Below, piece by piece: positions 1-10,474 of a stretch of 64,000 nt of DNA; within the stretch, counting starts at the first letter, position 1; every line of letters begins with the position of its first letter. Below the pieces are notes generated by a model. It was given only the letters and a program-made list of their open reading frames with translations. It ran no database searches and was not told the DNA's origin. Source of the DNA: Bathynomus jamesi (lineage: Eukaryota; Arthropoda; Malacostraca; Isopoda; Cirolanidae); the NCBI GenBank assembly GCA_023014485.1, contig JAJOZX010002572.1, forward strand, positions 62,001-126,000, written 5' to 3'. The position numbers and the translations under genes are program-made.

Positions 1-8
1 TGAATGAG

Positions 9-9
<1 letters not shown>

Positions 10-64
<55 letters not shown>
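10..64. repeat. (TA)n microsatellite
   Basis: Uninterrupted TA dinucleotide repeat at the left edge of the window. Comparable long tracts recur at 597-645, 700-740, 786-843 and 1009-1045 and separate the SINE copies of this first kilobase. Open reading frames across them encode only Tyr-Ile repeats and are not genes. Confidence 0.97.
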
Positions 65-68
<4 letters not shown>

Positions 69-69
69 C

Positions 70-290
70 ATTTGAACTGCAAAGAACACGCAGTATAAAT
101 AACGTAAAGAACGACGCTTGTATAGGAGAACAGCGCAAGATGGGAAGAGAGAACGAGCAAATGAAAAAATGAGGTAACCACCCGGGAATCGAACCCGGGA
201 TCTTCCGATTGCCGGTCAGATATGATAACCACTACACCATGGTCCTCACTCGATCAGAAGTCGTAATTCCTCTACATCTTGCGCGGAATG
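70..290 (-). repeat. tRNA-derived SINE, copy 1
   Basis: The tRNA-like head, read on the minus strand (about 169-247), has a perfect B box GGTTCGATTCC and an A-box-like GGTGTAGTGGTTATC. The anticodon-like loop reads CCGGCAA, which would give GGC (Ala), but position 33 is C instead of U, so a functional tRNA is unlikely. The tRNA-unrelated tail contains CTTGCGCGGAATGTTCTCC. It is followed by the inverted tail of another copy (275-350), so the two units face each other. Confidence 0.8.
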
Positions 291-361
291 TTCTCCTATA
301 CAAGCGTCGTTCTTTACGTTATTTATACTGCGTGTTGTTTGCAGTTGAAATGTATATATAG

Positions 362-583
362 ATACGGCATGCGGGAGGTGCCCCCCTCGGGGCATTGGTT
401 TCTGTGCGTATGTAGAGGAATTACGACTTCTGATCGAGTGAGGACCATGGTGTAGTGGTTCTCATATTGACCGGCAATCGGAAGATCCCGGGTTCGATTC
501 CCGGGTGGTTACCTCATTTGTTCGTTCTCTCTTCTCATCTTGCGCGGAATGTTCTCCTATACAAGCGTCGTTCTTTACGATAT
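362..583 (+). repeat. tRNA-derived SINE, copy 2 (full unit)
   Basis: The best-preserved unit in this cluster. It has a GC-rich leader with a small hairpin (GAGGTGCCCCCCTCGGGGC), then GTAGAGGAATTACG, the tRNA-like head with A-box-like and perfect B-box sequences (about 442-512), and the shared tail ending near TTCTTTACGATATA in a (TA)n tract. The unit is about 220 bp. The head lacks good acceptor-stem pairing, which supports a SINE and not a tRNA gene. Confidence 0.8.
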
Positions 584-589
584 ATATAT

Positions 590-653
<64 letters not shown>

Positions 654-697
654 ATAAAAAATTAATAATCGTATAAGAAATACACAAGTTGAACGAA

Positions 698-744
<47 letters not shown>

Positions 745-783
745 AAAAAAATAATAGTACAAGAAATACACAGTTTAAACGAG

Positions 784-849
<66 letters not shown>

Positions 850-873
850 TCAACTGCAAAGAACACGCAGTAT

Positions 874-1004
874 GAAGAACGACGCTTGTATAGGAGATAT
901 TCCGCGCAAGACGAGAGAGAGAGAACGAAACAAATTTTTTCATTTGTTTCGTTCTCTCTCTCTCGTCTTGCGCGGAATATCTCCTATACAAGCGTCGTTC
1001 TTTA

Positions 1005-1009
<5 letters not shown>
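874..1009. repeat. near-perfect palindrome of SINE tails
   Basis: Two copies of the SINE tail (GAACGACGCTTGTATAGGAG ...) lie tail to tail and form a near-perfect inverted repeat with arms of about 62 bp around a short T-rich centre at 936-941. It is flanked by (TA)n on both sides. No tRNA-like head is present. Confidence 0.85.
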
Positions 1010-1049
<40 letters not shown>

Positions 1050-1171
1050 AAAAAATAATAATAGTATAAGAAATACACAAGTTGAGCGAAGAATACGTAT
1101 ATACATAATAAAAAAGTAATATATAAACATCAAAATAATACTACAGGAGAAATCTATATACACATTATGTG

Positions 1172-1526
1172 CTACTACGCTTAACTAAAATACTAAACTC
1201 GCAAGTGATCGAGTCCACAGTTACATCATTGTTGCTTTGCACTATGCAGTAAATACGATTTAACATTATTCACCGCTGAAGTTATAGGGAGGCCTATACT
1301 CGATGTAAAAGGCCTTTAATTCGTTCAATACTATTTTTTAGCCCACTTTACATTCGGTTGGCAAGTTATCTTTAAACACGGACAGAATACAATCTAAAGC
1401 ACGCACAAAGAGGGCATCCTTAGCCACATCATTATTAAATTCAAGTTTATAAACACTCCTTTCCAATCGAGGGTTTATTCTTACCGATCCGAGCTTTTCA
1501 ATCGTGAACTCTTCTTCACAATGCAT
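1172..1526 (-). pseudogene. gene B, copy 1 (truncated; unknown function)
   Basis: Unrecognised protein, nearly identical over its first 62 residues to the intact 121-aa copy at 27749-28114. Here a small deletion after the codons for CKVG creates a premature stop at 1338, and the rest of the homology continues non-coding to about 1172. Its ATG lies inside the last codons of gene A (overlap 1516-1526, ATGCATTGTGA), so the two frames share 11 bases. The product is small, has no signal peptide or membrane segment, and is mixed in charge. Overlapping genes of this kind are typical of compact viral genomes, but no family match is recognised and a viral origin is inference only. Confidence 0.6.
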
Positions 1527-1908
1527 AGCGGCAGTTGAAATAATCTTCTAAGTCGTAACGACAGCTGCTCATTATATAAAGAAACAATTCTTTAGGGTGA
1601 ACGGTGTAGGTGAGCTCAACCCTGTACCGCTCAAGTGCTTTGTACCAAAGTTCATGATATTTCGAAGAGTCTAAACCTTTTAAATAAGCACCCAGTTCCA
1701 GACCATTCTCGCCTTGTTCAGTCCTACACTCGGTAAGCCCGTCGAGCAGAGTTGTGTATGCGTATTCAAGAACCGTATCAAAATAAAGCATATCCTTAAC
1801 ACGCGCGTCTAATATAGGCTTCAGCTTGCGGAAACCGACGATTTCAAACATTCTGTCGAAGATGAATCGGTTTCGCGTAGGGACAAGAACGTTATTATCA
1901 GACGCATT
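1516..1908 (-). pseudogene. gene A, copy 1, 3' part (unknown function)
   Basis: Minus-strand coding sequence ending at the TGA that overlaps the start of gene B. It matches the copy at 21867-22430 almost residue for residue, starting at SDNNVLVPTRNRF and including DRMFEIVGFRKLKPILDAR and YTVHPKELFLYIMSSCRYD. A Ty3/gypsy LTR begins at 1909 and cuts the gene; its 5' part reappears beyond the far LTR at 6925-7090. There is no recognised domain. The region is soluble-looking, rich in Tyr, Phe and Leu, with no transmembrane span. Near the 3' end this copy has one extra codon (DLED versus DLD) compared with copy 2. Confidence 0.6.
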
Positions 1909-2370
1909 TGTTGGTTTACGTCGTCGTCGTTGGCCTAGGCAAGCTACGGCTTGGGACCGTAGCGCATCTATCCGGTATAGGTTAACCTGGATGATGTAGC
2001 CATAAGCACTGCCGCTAGTTAAGTGCCAACCAGTGATTATCTCACTAGCCGTATTGAGTCCGTTAGGCGAAACTGCGACAGTACCAAAGGTGGAAAATAT
2101 AACCATTGGTTTTCTATTATTTATTTGTAAAATGGACATGGTATTAGATTAAAATAAATATTTGAATATAAATAATTAACTGACAATTGTGATATATAAT
2201 TAATTATGTTTACATACAATAAAATAATATAGTATACATAAAATTAGTATTAATGTGGTTCACAATTGAATTATAATGGGGTAACTAATTTAAAATGATT
2301 TATACTATTCCGAAATTCAAGACGGTAAAATTAACATTATCTTGAAACTAAAATAAGAGTATTCACTACA
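1909..2370 (-). repeat. 3' LTR of the gypsy element
   Basis: 462-bp direct repeat of 6465-6924, bounded by TG/CA termini. It contains AATTATAATGGGGTAAC and the GC-rich ACGACGACG run near its 3' boundary. Differences from the other LTR are a handful of single-base changes and indels, indicating a fairly young insertion. Confidence 0.92.
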
Positions 2371-2393
2371 CACTCCCCCACCAGAGAGGAAGT

Positions 2394-3613
2394 TCAAAGA
2401 GTTCCGAACGACACAGATTTCCGCTGAACCTTTTTGGTAGCTACATGTACCTCACTTAAGGTTGATTCCAAAAACGCAGGCTTAAGACGATCGATAGAAA
2501 CCTTGTCGACCTTGGAACCGCGCTGGATGAGAAATGATTTGCGCGTACGTCGGAGAACTTCATAGGGTCCGTCATATGGACATTGGAGAGGCGTTTTGGG
2601 ACAGGTACACGAACGAAAACGTGGGTGCAAGATTGGAGGGCTGGGGAAACAAAGATGTTCTGTTGGCTAGTCAAACGAGGGGGAACAGGCTGAAGGGACT
2701 GCATGTGAGAGGAAAGTGTTTGAGCGAATTCCGTAGGATCGCATGACTTATCCCCTGCAGTGAAGTAGCCACCTGGTAGCCGCAGTGTTGTTCCATAGAC
2801 TAGTTCAGCCGCTGTAGTCTTCAGATCACTCTTAAATGCAGAGCGAATACCAAGCAACACGAGTGGAAGTTTATCCATCCAATGGGAGTCTTCGTGACAC
2901 ATAAGGGATGACTTCAGCTGGCGATGGAAGCGTTCGACGAGGCCGTTAGCTTGCGGATGATACGCACAGGTATGCGCATGTACTGTACCCAACAAGCTGG
3001 TAAACTTCTTCCAAAGCGAAGACTCAAATTGGCGACCTTGGTCAGTGATGACTTTTGTCGGCAATCCAAATCTTGATACCCATCCATGAAGAAAGGCTCT
3101 TGCAACAGTGTCCGCTTGGATATCAGGAAGTGGGATGGCTTCAGGCCATCTGGAAAAGCGGTCGAGACAGGTGAGCAGATAACGTTGGCCTTGAATCACT
3201 GGAAGAGGGCCAACAATGTCTACATGAATTACGTCAAATCGCTGGGATGGGGGCGGAAATGCGTCAAAGGGGGACCTGGTGTGCCTTTGGACTTTGGCAC
3301 GCTGGCAGGCAAGGCACGTTTTGGTCCAATGTTTGACATCCTTCCGCATCGAGGGCCAAACAAAGCGAGAGGTAACCAGGTGTTGCGAAGCACGGATACC
3401 AGGATGGGAGGGCTTATGAAGATCCGTGAAGACTGCTTTTCTGTGACATGGAGGGACATAAGGGCGAATAGCAGCTGTTGATACGTCGCAATAGAGGGGC
3501 ACAGACAATCCTGGCATACTCATTCTCTTGAGGGAAAGTGAGTGAGTGGAGTCTTCTCTGAGCAGTTCTTGTAGTTCCGTATCCTTATCTTGATCTGTGC
3601 AATAGCATTCCAC
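2394..3613 (-). pseudogene. gypsy integrase with GPY/F module
   Basis: The frame at 2456-3613 carries an integrase zinc-finger pattern (His of KPSHPG, a second His, CLACQRAK) and the catalytic D,D,E set (HVDIVGP, ITDQGRQF, NGLVERFHR). The last part shifts frame into 2394-2630, where PYDGPYEVLRR is the GPY/F motif. In the living element the enzyme would insert the cDNA. The frame change near 2600 breaks it. Confidence 0.9.
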
Positions 3614-5002
3614 AGTGTAGAGCTGAGGGTAACAGAAGTAATCTCTATTCTTGAAAGTGCATCCGCTGGAGTGTTCAAGACACCTTTGATGTGGCGGATA
3701 TCTGTGGTAAATTGCGAGATATAATCGAGTTGCCTGATGACTCTGGGAGAGTGGTTACAGCTGTTTTTATTGAAGACAGTGACCAAAGGTTTGTGGTCGG
3801 TAAAAACACAAAACTCTCGGCCTTCAAGGAAATGTTGAAAATACTTCACGTTTAAGTAAATAGCAAGAAGTTCACGTCCGAAAGCACTATAACGCGTTTG
3901 GGCTGGCTGCAGCTTTTTCGAGTAAAACGCGATGGGTGCTTGTTGACCGTTAATGGTTTGTTCCAACACCCCACCGATCGCAACATCTGAGGCATCGACC
4001 GTCAGAGTTAGGGGGGCATCACTGATAGGAAATGACAGAGACAATGCACTATTGATAGCATTTTTGGCATTGTCGAACGCCAGTAAACTATCGCTACACC
4101 ATACCAATTTCGTTACCTTGCGTTTGTGTGTGATCATAGCGTGTAGAGGAGCAAGAACACTGGCACAGTTTTTAATGAACTTGTGGTAATAATTTACCAA
4201 ACCTAGAAACCGACGTAACTCACGCTGATTACTTGGCATAGGGTAATTTTTTATCACTTCACACTTGTCCTGAAGGGGGGTAATTCCGTGCTGCGAAATC
4301 GTGTGACCAAGAAATTCCAAGGTTGGCTGTGCAAACACACACTTAGATGCATTAATAGTAACACGTATGTTCTAAGCGTTGAAAGAGGAGTGAAAGATGT
4401 TCCTTATGTTCCTCTTCCGTTGAGCTGGCCACAAGCAAATCATCGATGTAGGCATAAACAAAGTCTAAGCCTCTGGTGACCTCATCTATAAACCTCTGAA
4501 AGGTTTGCGCAGCATTCCGTAGCCCGAACGGCATCTTCACAAATTCGAATAACCCAAATGGTGTACAAACTGCAGTCTTGGGAATATCCGAAGGCTCTAC
4601 GGGAATGTGGTGGAAAGCCTTAACGAGATCTATTTTACTGAAGATAGATTTGCCGTGGAGAAGAGAAGTAAAGTCTTGGACATTTGGTACCGGATATCGG
4701 TCCGGGATGGTTGTCGAATTAAAAACCGGTAATCCCCACATGGTCTCCAGTCTCCTGACTTCTTCTGGACCAGGTGTAGGGGAGAGGACCAACTGCTTTT
4801 GGAAGGTCTTATTATCCCAAGATCTATCATAAGCTGGAATTCCGATTTGGCAGCTTTCAGTTGTCCGGGGCAAGACGTCTGGTTTTGCAAACACAGGGGG
4901 ACCTTTTGTTGTAATGTGATGGGTAATGGTGTGCTTAATGGTATCACCCATCTGCATCGGTTGAAGAATTCCTGGATATCGCTGGAAAAGGCACTGGTAC
5001 AT
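3520..5002 (-). pseudogene. gypsy reverse transcriptase and RNase H
   Basis: The frame at 4352-5002 carries RT motifs including SKIDLVKAFH and the catalytic YIDDLL box (about 4440-4460). The frame at 3520-4338 continues with the thumb and an RNase H domain (LTVDASDVAIGG, FGRELLAIYL, FTDHKPL, PADALSR). A frame break near 4340-4360 separates the two. Order and motifs are those of Ty3/gypsy pol. Confidence 0.92.
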
Positions 5003-5032
5003 GGAATTAGGGGAACGAGGGAAAGTGCAGAG

Positions 5033-5464
5033 TTAGAGGCGTCCGGAAGGGCAACCTGTTTGGCAAGAACAGAAAAGCAGTGTGGCCTGGTCGCATAAGC
5101 GTCGCTTGTCAAGATCCACCAGGAGTTTGAAATGCTGGAGGAAGTCAGCGCCGATTATGGGATGCTGCACTTGAGCACAGATGAAAATCCACTTGAAGGA
5201 TCGGTGAAGGCCCAAGTTTAGTTCACGCGACTGAGTACCGTACGTGGGTATGCGTGAACCGTTAGCAGCGTATAGAGGCGGAGATTCCGAGTGCGTATGA
5301 CCAGATTTTTGAGGGAATACACTGACTGACGCTCCGGTATCAACCAAGAAATTGACACCAGAGTTCCTGTCCTTTATGAATAACAGGTTGGCAGTGCGAG
5401 TACTAGACGCCATTAGGACTCGCTGCTGGGGTTTTCCGACGAAAAATTGCAAGGGGAGATGCAC
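5033..5464 (-). pseudogene. gypsy aspartic protease region
   Basis: Contains the retropepsin active site FLVDTGASVSVFP and a downstream PIIGADFLQHF, matching the usual ILGxDFL flap-side motif. It follows gag, overlaps its end in another frame, and precedes RT. It would process Gag-Pol in an intact element. Confidence 0.88.
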
Positions 5465-6177
5465 TTCCTAGCCTTCTTTCCAAATTTCGAGTGGTAGAAG
5501 CAGATCTTCCCGGAACTCGAACGATGCCTCTTCGTAAATCTTGACCGAGAATGGCTTCTTTGCCGTTGATTTTGTAGCAGAGAACAAACGTGGTTGAGTT
5601 GTTGACTTAACTCTTTCACTTTCAACTCCAGTTCCGATTGTGTGTTCACGTTGTTGACCGGAGCTGTGTCAATCTCCACTACTTTGTCGGCAGTTTCTGC
5701 TAGTTTATCAACTGGAGTAGCAGGATCCATAGTGGCCAAGACACGCTGAGCTGATGGAGGAAGTTTCTGCAAGAACAACTGTCTAAAGATGTCCTTATCG
5801 AAGGTTTGTGCGCGTTCACCTAGAGCGCACTGCATAGCCCTCAGCATTTGAGTGGGCTTACGGTCTCCAAGTTCTTCTTTTGAGATTAACTGATGTAGTT
5901 TCTCACGCTCGGAGACAGTGGTGCGGAACAGGATGGCAGACTTCAGATCGTTGTACGGGTCCTCACTCGTGGAAGTAGATACGATGACGTCACGGACTTC
6001 AGAGATGATGCTCGCTGGTAGAGAGGACAAAACATGATCGTATTTTGTCCTGCTAGCGGTGATCCTTCCCAAGTTGAATTGTGATTCCACTTGGTGGAAC
6101 CAAATAAATGGATCACCCGGCCAGAAGACGGGGAGCTTTACGCTCAAGTGGGAGATGGCACCAGCGTCGTCAGGCAT
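5413..6177 (-). CDS. gypsy gag-like ORF
   Basis: 254-aa ORF starting just inside the 5' LTR. The region FWPGDPFIWFHQVESQF resembles the capsid-like retrotransposon gag domain common in arthropod gypsy elements. The C-terminal region is basic with an SRSR run, followed by an irregular cysteine cluster (CFYHSK..CISPC) where a CCHC zinc knuckle is expected but imperfect. Gag forms the virus-like particle of the element. The ORF is intact, but the downstream pol is not. Confidence 0.8.
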   Translation of the reverse strand: MPDDAGAISHLSVKLPVFWPGDPFIWFHQVESQFNLGRITASRTKYDHVLSSLPASIISEVRDVIVSTSTSEDPYNDLKSAILFRTTVSEREKLHQLISKEELGDRKPTQMLRAMQCALGERAQTFDKDIFRQLFLQKLPPSAQRVLATMDPATPVDKLAETADKVVEIDTAPVNNVNTQSELELKVKELSQQLNHVCSLLQNQRQRSHSRSRFTKRHRSSSGKICFYHSKFGKKARKCISPCNFSSENPSSES

Positions 6178-6282
6178 CTTCTCCTATGCTTGCTGACGTA
6201 CAAGCAAGACGACAAGTTACCAACGAAGGAGTGGAGGTTGAGACGAGCGCAGGCACAGAGCGCACGGGCAGGGGCGAGGGGC

Positions 6283-6436
6283 AGAGGGCACGAGCGACAT
6301 TACAGTCTGGTCCTAGTCGCTCGGTGAAGGGGGTGATGGGCACGAACGACGTTACAGTCTGGTCCTAGTCGCTCGGGTGAAGGGGGTGATGGGCACGAAC
6401 GACGTTACAGTCTAATCCTAGTCGTTCGGGTAAAAG
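6283..6436. repeat. tandem repeats in the gypsy 5' leader
   Basis: Three imperfect copies of a 51-58 bp unit containing GTTACAGTCTGGTCCTAGTC and GGGGGTGATGGGCACGA lie between gag and the 5' LTR. Expansion of untranslated leaders by tandem duplication is common in LTR elements. Confidence 0.8.
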
Positions 6437-6464
6437 GGGGGAATCCAACTCCGGAGTCACCAAT

Positions 6465-6924
6465 TGTTGGTTTACGTCGTCGTCGTTGGCCTAGGCAAGC
6501 TACGGCTTGGGACCGTAGCCATCTATCCGGTATAGGTTAACTGGATGATGTTAGCCATAAGCACTGCCGCTAGTTAAGTGCCAACCAGTGATTATCTCAC
6601 TAGCCGTATTGAGTCCGTTAGGCGAAACTGCGACAGTACCAAAGGTGGAAAATATAACCATTGGTTTTCTATTATTTATTTGTAAAATGGACATGGTATT
6701 AGATTAAAAAAATATTTGAATATAAATAATTAACTGACAATTGTGATATATAATTAATTATGTTTACATACAATAAAATAATATAGTATACATAAAATTA
6801 GTATTAATGTGGTTCACAATTGAATTATAATGGGGTAACTAATTTAAAATGAATTTATACTATTCCGAAATTCAAGACGGTAAAATTACATTTATCTTGA
6901 AACTAAAATAAGAGATTCACTACA
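6465..6924 (-). repeat. 5' LTR of the gypsy element
   Basis: 460-bp partner of 1909-2370. On its coding side it is followed immediately by the primer-binding-site-like TGGTGACTCCGGAG (about 6450-6464). Beyond it, 6925 onward resumes gene A sequence. Confidence 0.92.
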
Positions 6925-7090
6925 CTCTTCCACATCAGCCGTATATCAATGCATGGCTGATCTCTATTTATACACAACGTACAAACAATGGCATATGAGG
7001 GGGTATCAACTAATCTGTTCTCTTCTTGTACCTACACCTGCAGGTATTTTATAACGATCCTCGCTCCACTTCTCAATTACCACGAAGACT
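6925..7090 (-). pseudogene. gene A, copy 1, 5' part
   Basis: The reverse complement matches 21853-22020, the beginning of gene A in copy 2, including the ATG region and KIPAGV. An extra T after the ATTAGT triplets (copy 2 has ATTAGTGATACC, here ATTAGTTGATACC) shifts the frame. Together with 1516-1908 it makes up the gene that the retrotransposon split. Confidence 0.6.
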
Positions 7091-7099
7091 CTATTCATC

Positions 7100-7499
7100 T
7101 CATCAAACACTTAAATAAAACAAACATTCCGTTTACCAGAGTTTGTTTGTTTACAAGTCGTTTCAAGTACATAGTTAATGGCACTAGTTTTACGCCTGAA
7201 CACGCACAATGACTTCGTCACGGACACATCGTACACGGCATTGAGAATGCTGCTCAAAGGAAGCTCCATTGTATTCTATTGTGAGAGTACATGTCCAATC
7301 GGTTCAAACTCTGAGATGACTTTGAGCCATAGGTGGGTGGAGTGGCTCGACGGAAGGTGTGGAGGAGTAAGTCACACCATAAGGTGATGAATTTTGTACG
7401 GTGTACGGTGTTGTTCCATCGTGAAAGAATCATGTGAATACCTGTTTCCCATTGTACTGTGTAGGTGTTTTGAGAATTTTTCCATCTGCGGTACATGAA
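7100..7499. other. intergenic segment of block 1
   Basis: Lies between A and C of block 1. Short open frames occur on both strands (for example 7178-7387 plus and 7254-7496 minus), but none has a recognisable motif. Only the last part, near TCGGTTTTAATGTTTTA, has a counterpart in block 3. Confidence 0.4.
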
Positions 7500-7900
7500 A
7501 TAATATCGGTTTTAATGTTTTATCACACACTCTCCAGAATGCGCACCAGACATTTTCGTTCAGGGGGATTTTCACGAACTAAACACATTTTATTCACACT
7601 CCGGCGCACTATTTGAGAGAAACATGTGCCCATATTTTTCCTTTTTGTTTAGCAAGCGATACTCGTCTCTAAATTCTATTAAAAACTCAAAAACTCACGC
7701 AAGCCTTTAGCCACAACCTCACTACAAACCTCGTCATAATATATATTAATGTCGTGGTAAAAGTATTTGAGAATATCCATTATGACAAGATTTACATTCT
7801 CAGCCGCAGGGTACGAGTACTTGGTATGGATGCAGCATGACATAATACCGCTTGTCAACCACTCATCAACAAGACTCACTAACCATAACCGTTGCTTCGA
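7500..7900 (-). pseudogene. gene C, copy 1 (unknown function)
   Basis: Minus-strand coding relic. The open part 7679-7879 encodes 66 aa including KYFYHDINIYYDEVCSEVVA. After a stop the similarity to the copy at 61921-62270 continues with EFRDEY.LLNKKEKYGH and MFLSNSAP, which in that copy is the C-terminus. Conservation at the protein level across two diverged copies supports a real former gene. No domain is recognised. It is divergent from D1a, with a (CA)n tract between them. Confidence 0.45.
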
Positions 7901-7930
7901 TCATACAGGGGGCGGAGCTTAGGACTATTC

Positions 7931-7934
<4 letters not shown>

Positions 7935-7977
<43 letters not shown>
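7935..7977. repeat. (CA)n microsatellite
   Basis: CA dinucleotide tract between genes C and D1a. It is followed by TTATTTCAG, which resembles a splice acceptor. Confidence 0.95.
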
Positions 7978-7979
<2 letters not shown>

Positions 7980-7984
7980 TATTT

Positions 7985-8735
7985 CAGATTTTCTGAAGCT
8001 TGCCAACTGTAGTATCGAAACCTGAAAATCCTCTTATGCATGTGGTTTCATTCACTCTGAATACTTTTAGCAAATCTATGATGACTCCTGTTAATAAAGG
8101 CTTTATTCAACATTTCAATTGCCATCAATGGCGTCCTTTTGAAACTCAAGGAGCGTCTTATTTTTCTCCTGGAAACATTCCCGTTTCTCCTTTCTTTGTA
8201 ATAAAATGAATAATGGATTTGTTCAACCAGTGAGTTTTCCTACTTATGGTGTTCAAGATGAGAGTTTTGCCGCACTTTATAATGAGCCCATGGTATATCC
8301 ATCCAACGTTGTTGATCCATTTAATTTTTATTGCAACAAACAACGTAACTCTAGTCCTCAAAAGAAACCACACAAATTAAACCCGGAAGCTGCGGAATAC
8401 ATTCCGAAAATGATGAGAGACTCAGAGCTGAATTTGAAACCTAAGTCACAAGATATATTGGATAAAAATAAGCACTGTACAATGGATGCAATTACTACGG
8501 GCGAGAGAGCTCCCGTTAATTCTTAATCCGAATTTGGTTCCATAAAAGACGAAGAGAGTTCTCTGAAATCTAAAAGTGAAGATAAATTGGTTACTGTACA
8601 GTTTATTAATGAATCTCTTAAAATCAACAACCATATTTACCTCATAATGTTATAAGTAAATCACGGTCATCATCAGATGCTGGTATGAATACTGCAAAAG
8701 TTTCGGAGCAATGTGATGTGCCTTCAACAAACAAC
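7985..8735 (+). pseudogene. gene D1a: N-terminal part of a PPP1R15-like gene with a PAM2 motif
   Basis: Two consecutive open frames, 8000-8209 and 8206-8526, join through an ATGA overlap that looks like a one-base frameshift. A third stretch, 8527-8735, is open only in pieces. The second frame has LNPEAAEYIP at 8377-8406, fitting the PAM2 consensus (L-N-x-x-A-x-x-F/Y-x-P) that binds the MLLE domain of poly(A)-binding protein. The end (about 8690-8735) repeats the VSEQC segment found in D1b and D3, which links it to the PPP1R15-like copies. A LINE cuts it at about 8736. The first frame has no ATG near its start, so an upstream exon is possible, with the TTATTTCAG at 7979-7987 as acceptor. Confidence 0.5.
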
Positions 8736-10140
8736 AAACAAACATTTTTATTGCGGATCATTCACAATCCATAGCCACTTAACCTAACATACAAGTACAA
8801 TCTTACGTATACGTACACTGAACTTAATACAAAAATAAGGCCAACATAGCCACTTAACCTAGCATACTGGCATACTGTTTGATTAATTATCTGACAATTT
8901 TATGTATATTGTTATTACATGAGACATCTTATAACACTTATAACACTTATTATAACATAGCCATTTATTATAACAACTTAATATGCATATATAATCTTTG
9001 CTACATTACAAAAAAAGGTATTGTAAACCAGCAGTTGTCTGGACCAAGACTGCCATATAGGTGAGCGGTACACAGCATCTGAAGACTGGACATTGTACAA
9101 TAACATATTAGAGCTGTTTTAGACCCCAGTAATGAAATTATATATATATCCTTCCGGATTAACATTTGGCTGGTAGGTAGGTTACGCGTAGTAAACATAA
9201 AACTGGCACTGCACCATTTTGGTTCCCTACATAGCATACGAAAAATATTAATATAAGCAACATAGATTATTCATAGTAGTTTTTGTATAGTTGCACCACA
9301 AATGGGATGTATACAATGCAGTACAGTAAGTTCTAAAAAGTTAAGTTTTAACTGATTCTCAACACATACCAAATTTCCTTACTAGCATGTTACCCTGTAC
9401 ATACAGCTTTTTACGTTGCCTCCCAATAACGAGTTCATCTCGCAGCTCGTGAGTAATTACATGATTCTTTGTCCCATTATAGGTGATGGCATTTTCTATA
9501 CCATATTATTCACATATCTCTAATAGTACTCTCATTCCGTGGGGAGAGGGGAGAGGATGACAGAAGAACCAGGTCACCAGCATACATTAAATGATTAATT
9601 TTTCCTTTGTAATGACACAGGTAGTACGTTCAGTTTTTAGTTCATTGGTAAGGTCATCCATGTATATACAGAAAAGATGGGGTGATAATATACCTCCTTG
9701 CCTAACACCATTAGTTACCTTAAAACCTGGTGATACAGTGCTTTTCCATCTTACAAACATGGTTAGCTCTGTATACCAGAATGCAAGTATCCTAAGTATA
9801 TAATTAGGAACCCCTCGACACAAGAGTTTCTTGAAAAGTTTATGATGGTTAACTATCAATTGCTTTTGATGCATCCAAAAAACAGGAGTATACATTGCTA
9901 CTTGACATCTTGTACTTTAGGACGGCTTCCTTTAGCATATAAATACACATGTCAGTACCACGTTTCACTCTAAAACCAAACTGATTGTCATAAATCTGCA
10001 AGTAAGTACTTATCCTGTTATAAATGACATATTCTAATACCTTAGAAAATATACTGGCAAGTGCTATTGGTCTATAATTATTCTTATCACAGATACTAGC
10101 AGCCTTATTTTTAATAAATGGCAACAAGTTAAATGTTATA
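8736..10140 (-). mobile_element. non-LTR retrotransposon fragment (LINE A)
   Basis: Minus-strand RT pieces: 9849-10127 contains NNYRPIALASIFSKVLE, and 9587-9895 contains GVRQGGILSPHLF and IYMDDL (the catalytic FADD box replaced by YMDD). The C-terminal piece at 9001-9237 has KWCSASFMF, a motif shared with the relic at 32030-32620. The 3' end is at the low coordinate, with an AATAAA signal and a TGTTTGTTTGT tail. It is 5' truncated and interrupted by stops. Confidence 0.8.
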
Positions 10141-10474
10141 ATGTTTCAGATCAACAAAGATCCTAGGATCCACTCATGTCTGGTCTACCTAAACTGTATT
10201 TGTAATTGTCGTATTGTGCATGTCCTCCGTGGTGGCGGAGGGGACCTACAATTTTACGTGGGTTCCGAACCACAAAGCCTTAATTTTCTACTTAAACTAT
10301 ACCCAATTTACCAACATATGCGTCTAATCGAATTTTAAGCATGTTTACAGACGTTCTACTAATTACTTCTACCGGCAAACTATTCTAGCTATTTACTATT
10401 CTATGCGTAAAAAAGTTTTTGGCACCTGCTGTCTCGAACCTTCTACATGTCAACTTACACCCGTTATTTCTAGT

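Larger units (their letters stand above)
1909..6924 (-). mobile_element. Ty3/gypsy LTR retrotransposon, degenerate
   Basis: Two near-identical LTRs, 1909-2370 and 6465-6924, begin TGTAGTG and end CAACA on the coding (minus) strand. Next to the 5' LTR is a primer-binding-site-like TGGTGACTCCGGAG, and before the 3' LTR a purine tract GGTGGGGGAGTG. Order on the minus strand is gag, protease, RT, RNase H, integrase with a GPY/F module. The element sits inside gene A; the matching uninterrupted sequence at about 22000-22035 is the empty site. No clean target duplication can be aligned, so the flanks have changed since insertion. The coding region is split among several frames, so the element is dead although its LTRs differ only slightly. 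Confidence 0.95.

Noticed and set aside
169..247. Functional tRNA-Ala(GGC) gene
   Set aside because: Good B box, but weak acceptor-stem pairing, C instead of U at position 33, and multiple copies with a shared non-tRNA tail mark it as a SINE head.
455..1119. Long Tyr-Ile repeat frames on both strands
   Set aside because: They are translations of (TA)n tracts and SINE tails. The same applies to the frames at 29038-29250, 33231-33485, 39458-39671, 56865-57047 and 61437-61628.
7178..7496. Small proteins on both strands between gene A and gene C
   Set aside because: Frames overlap each other, show no motif, and have no counterpart in block 3.
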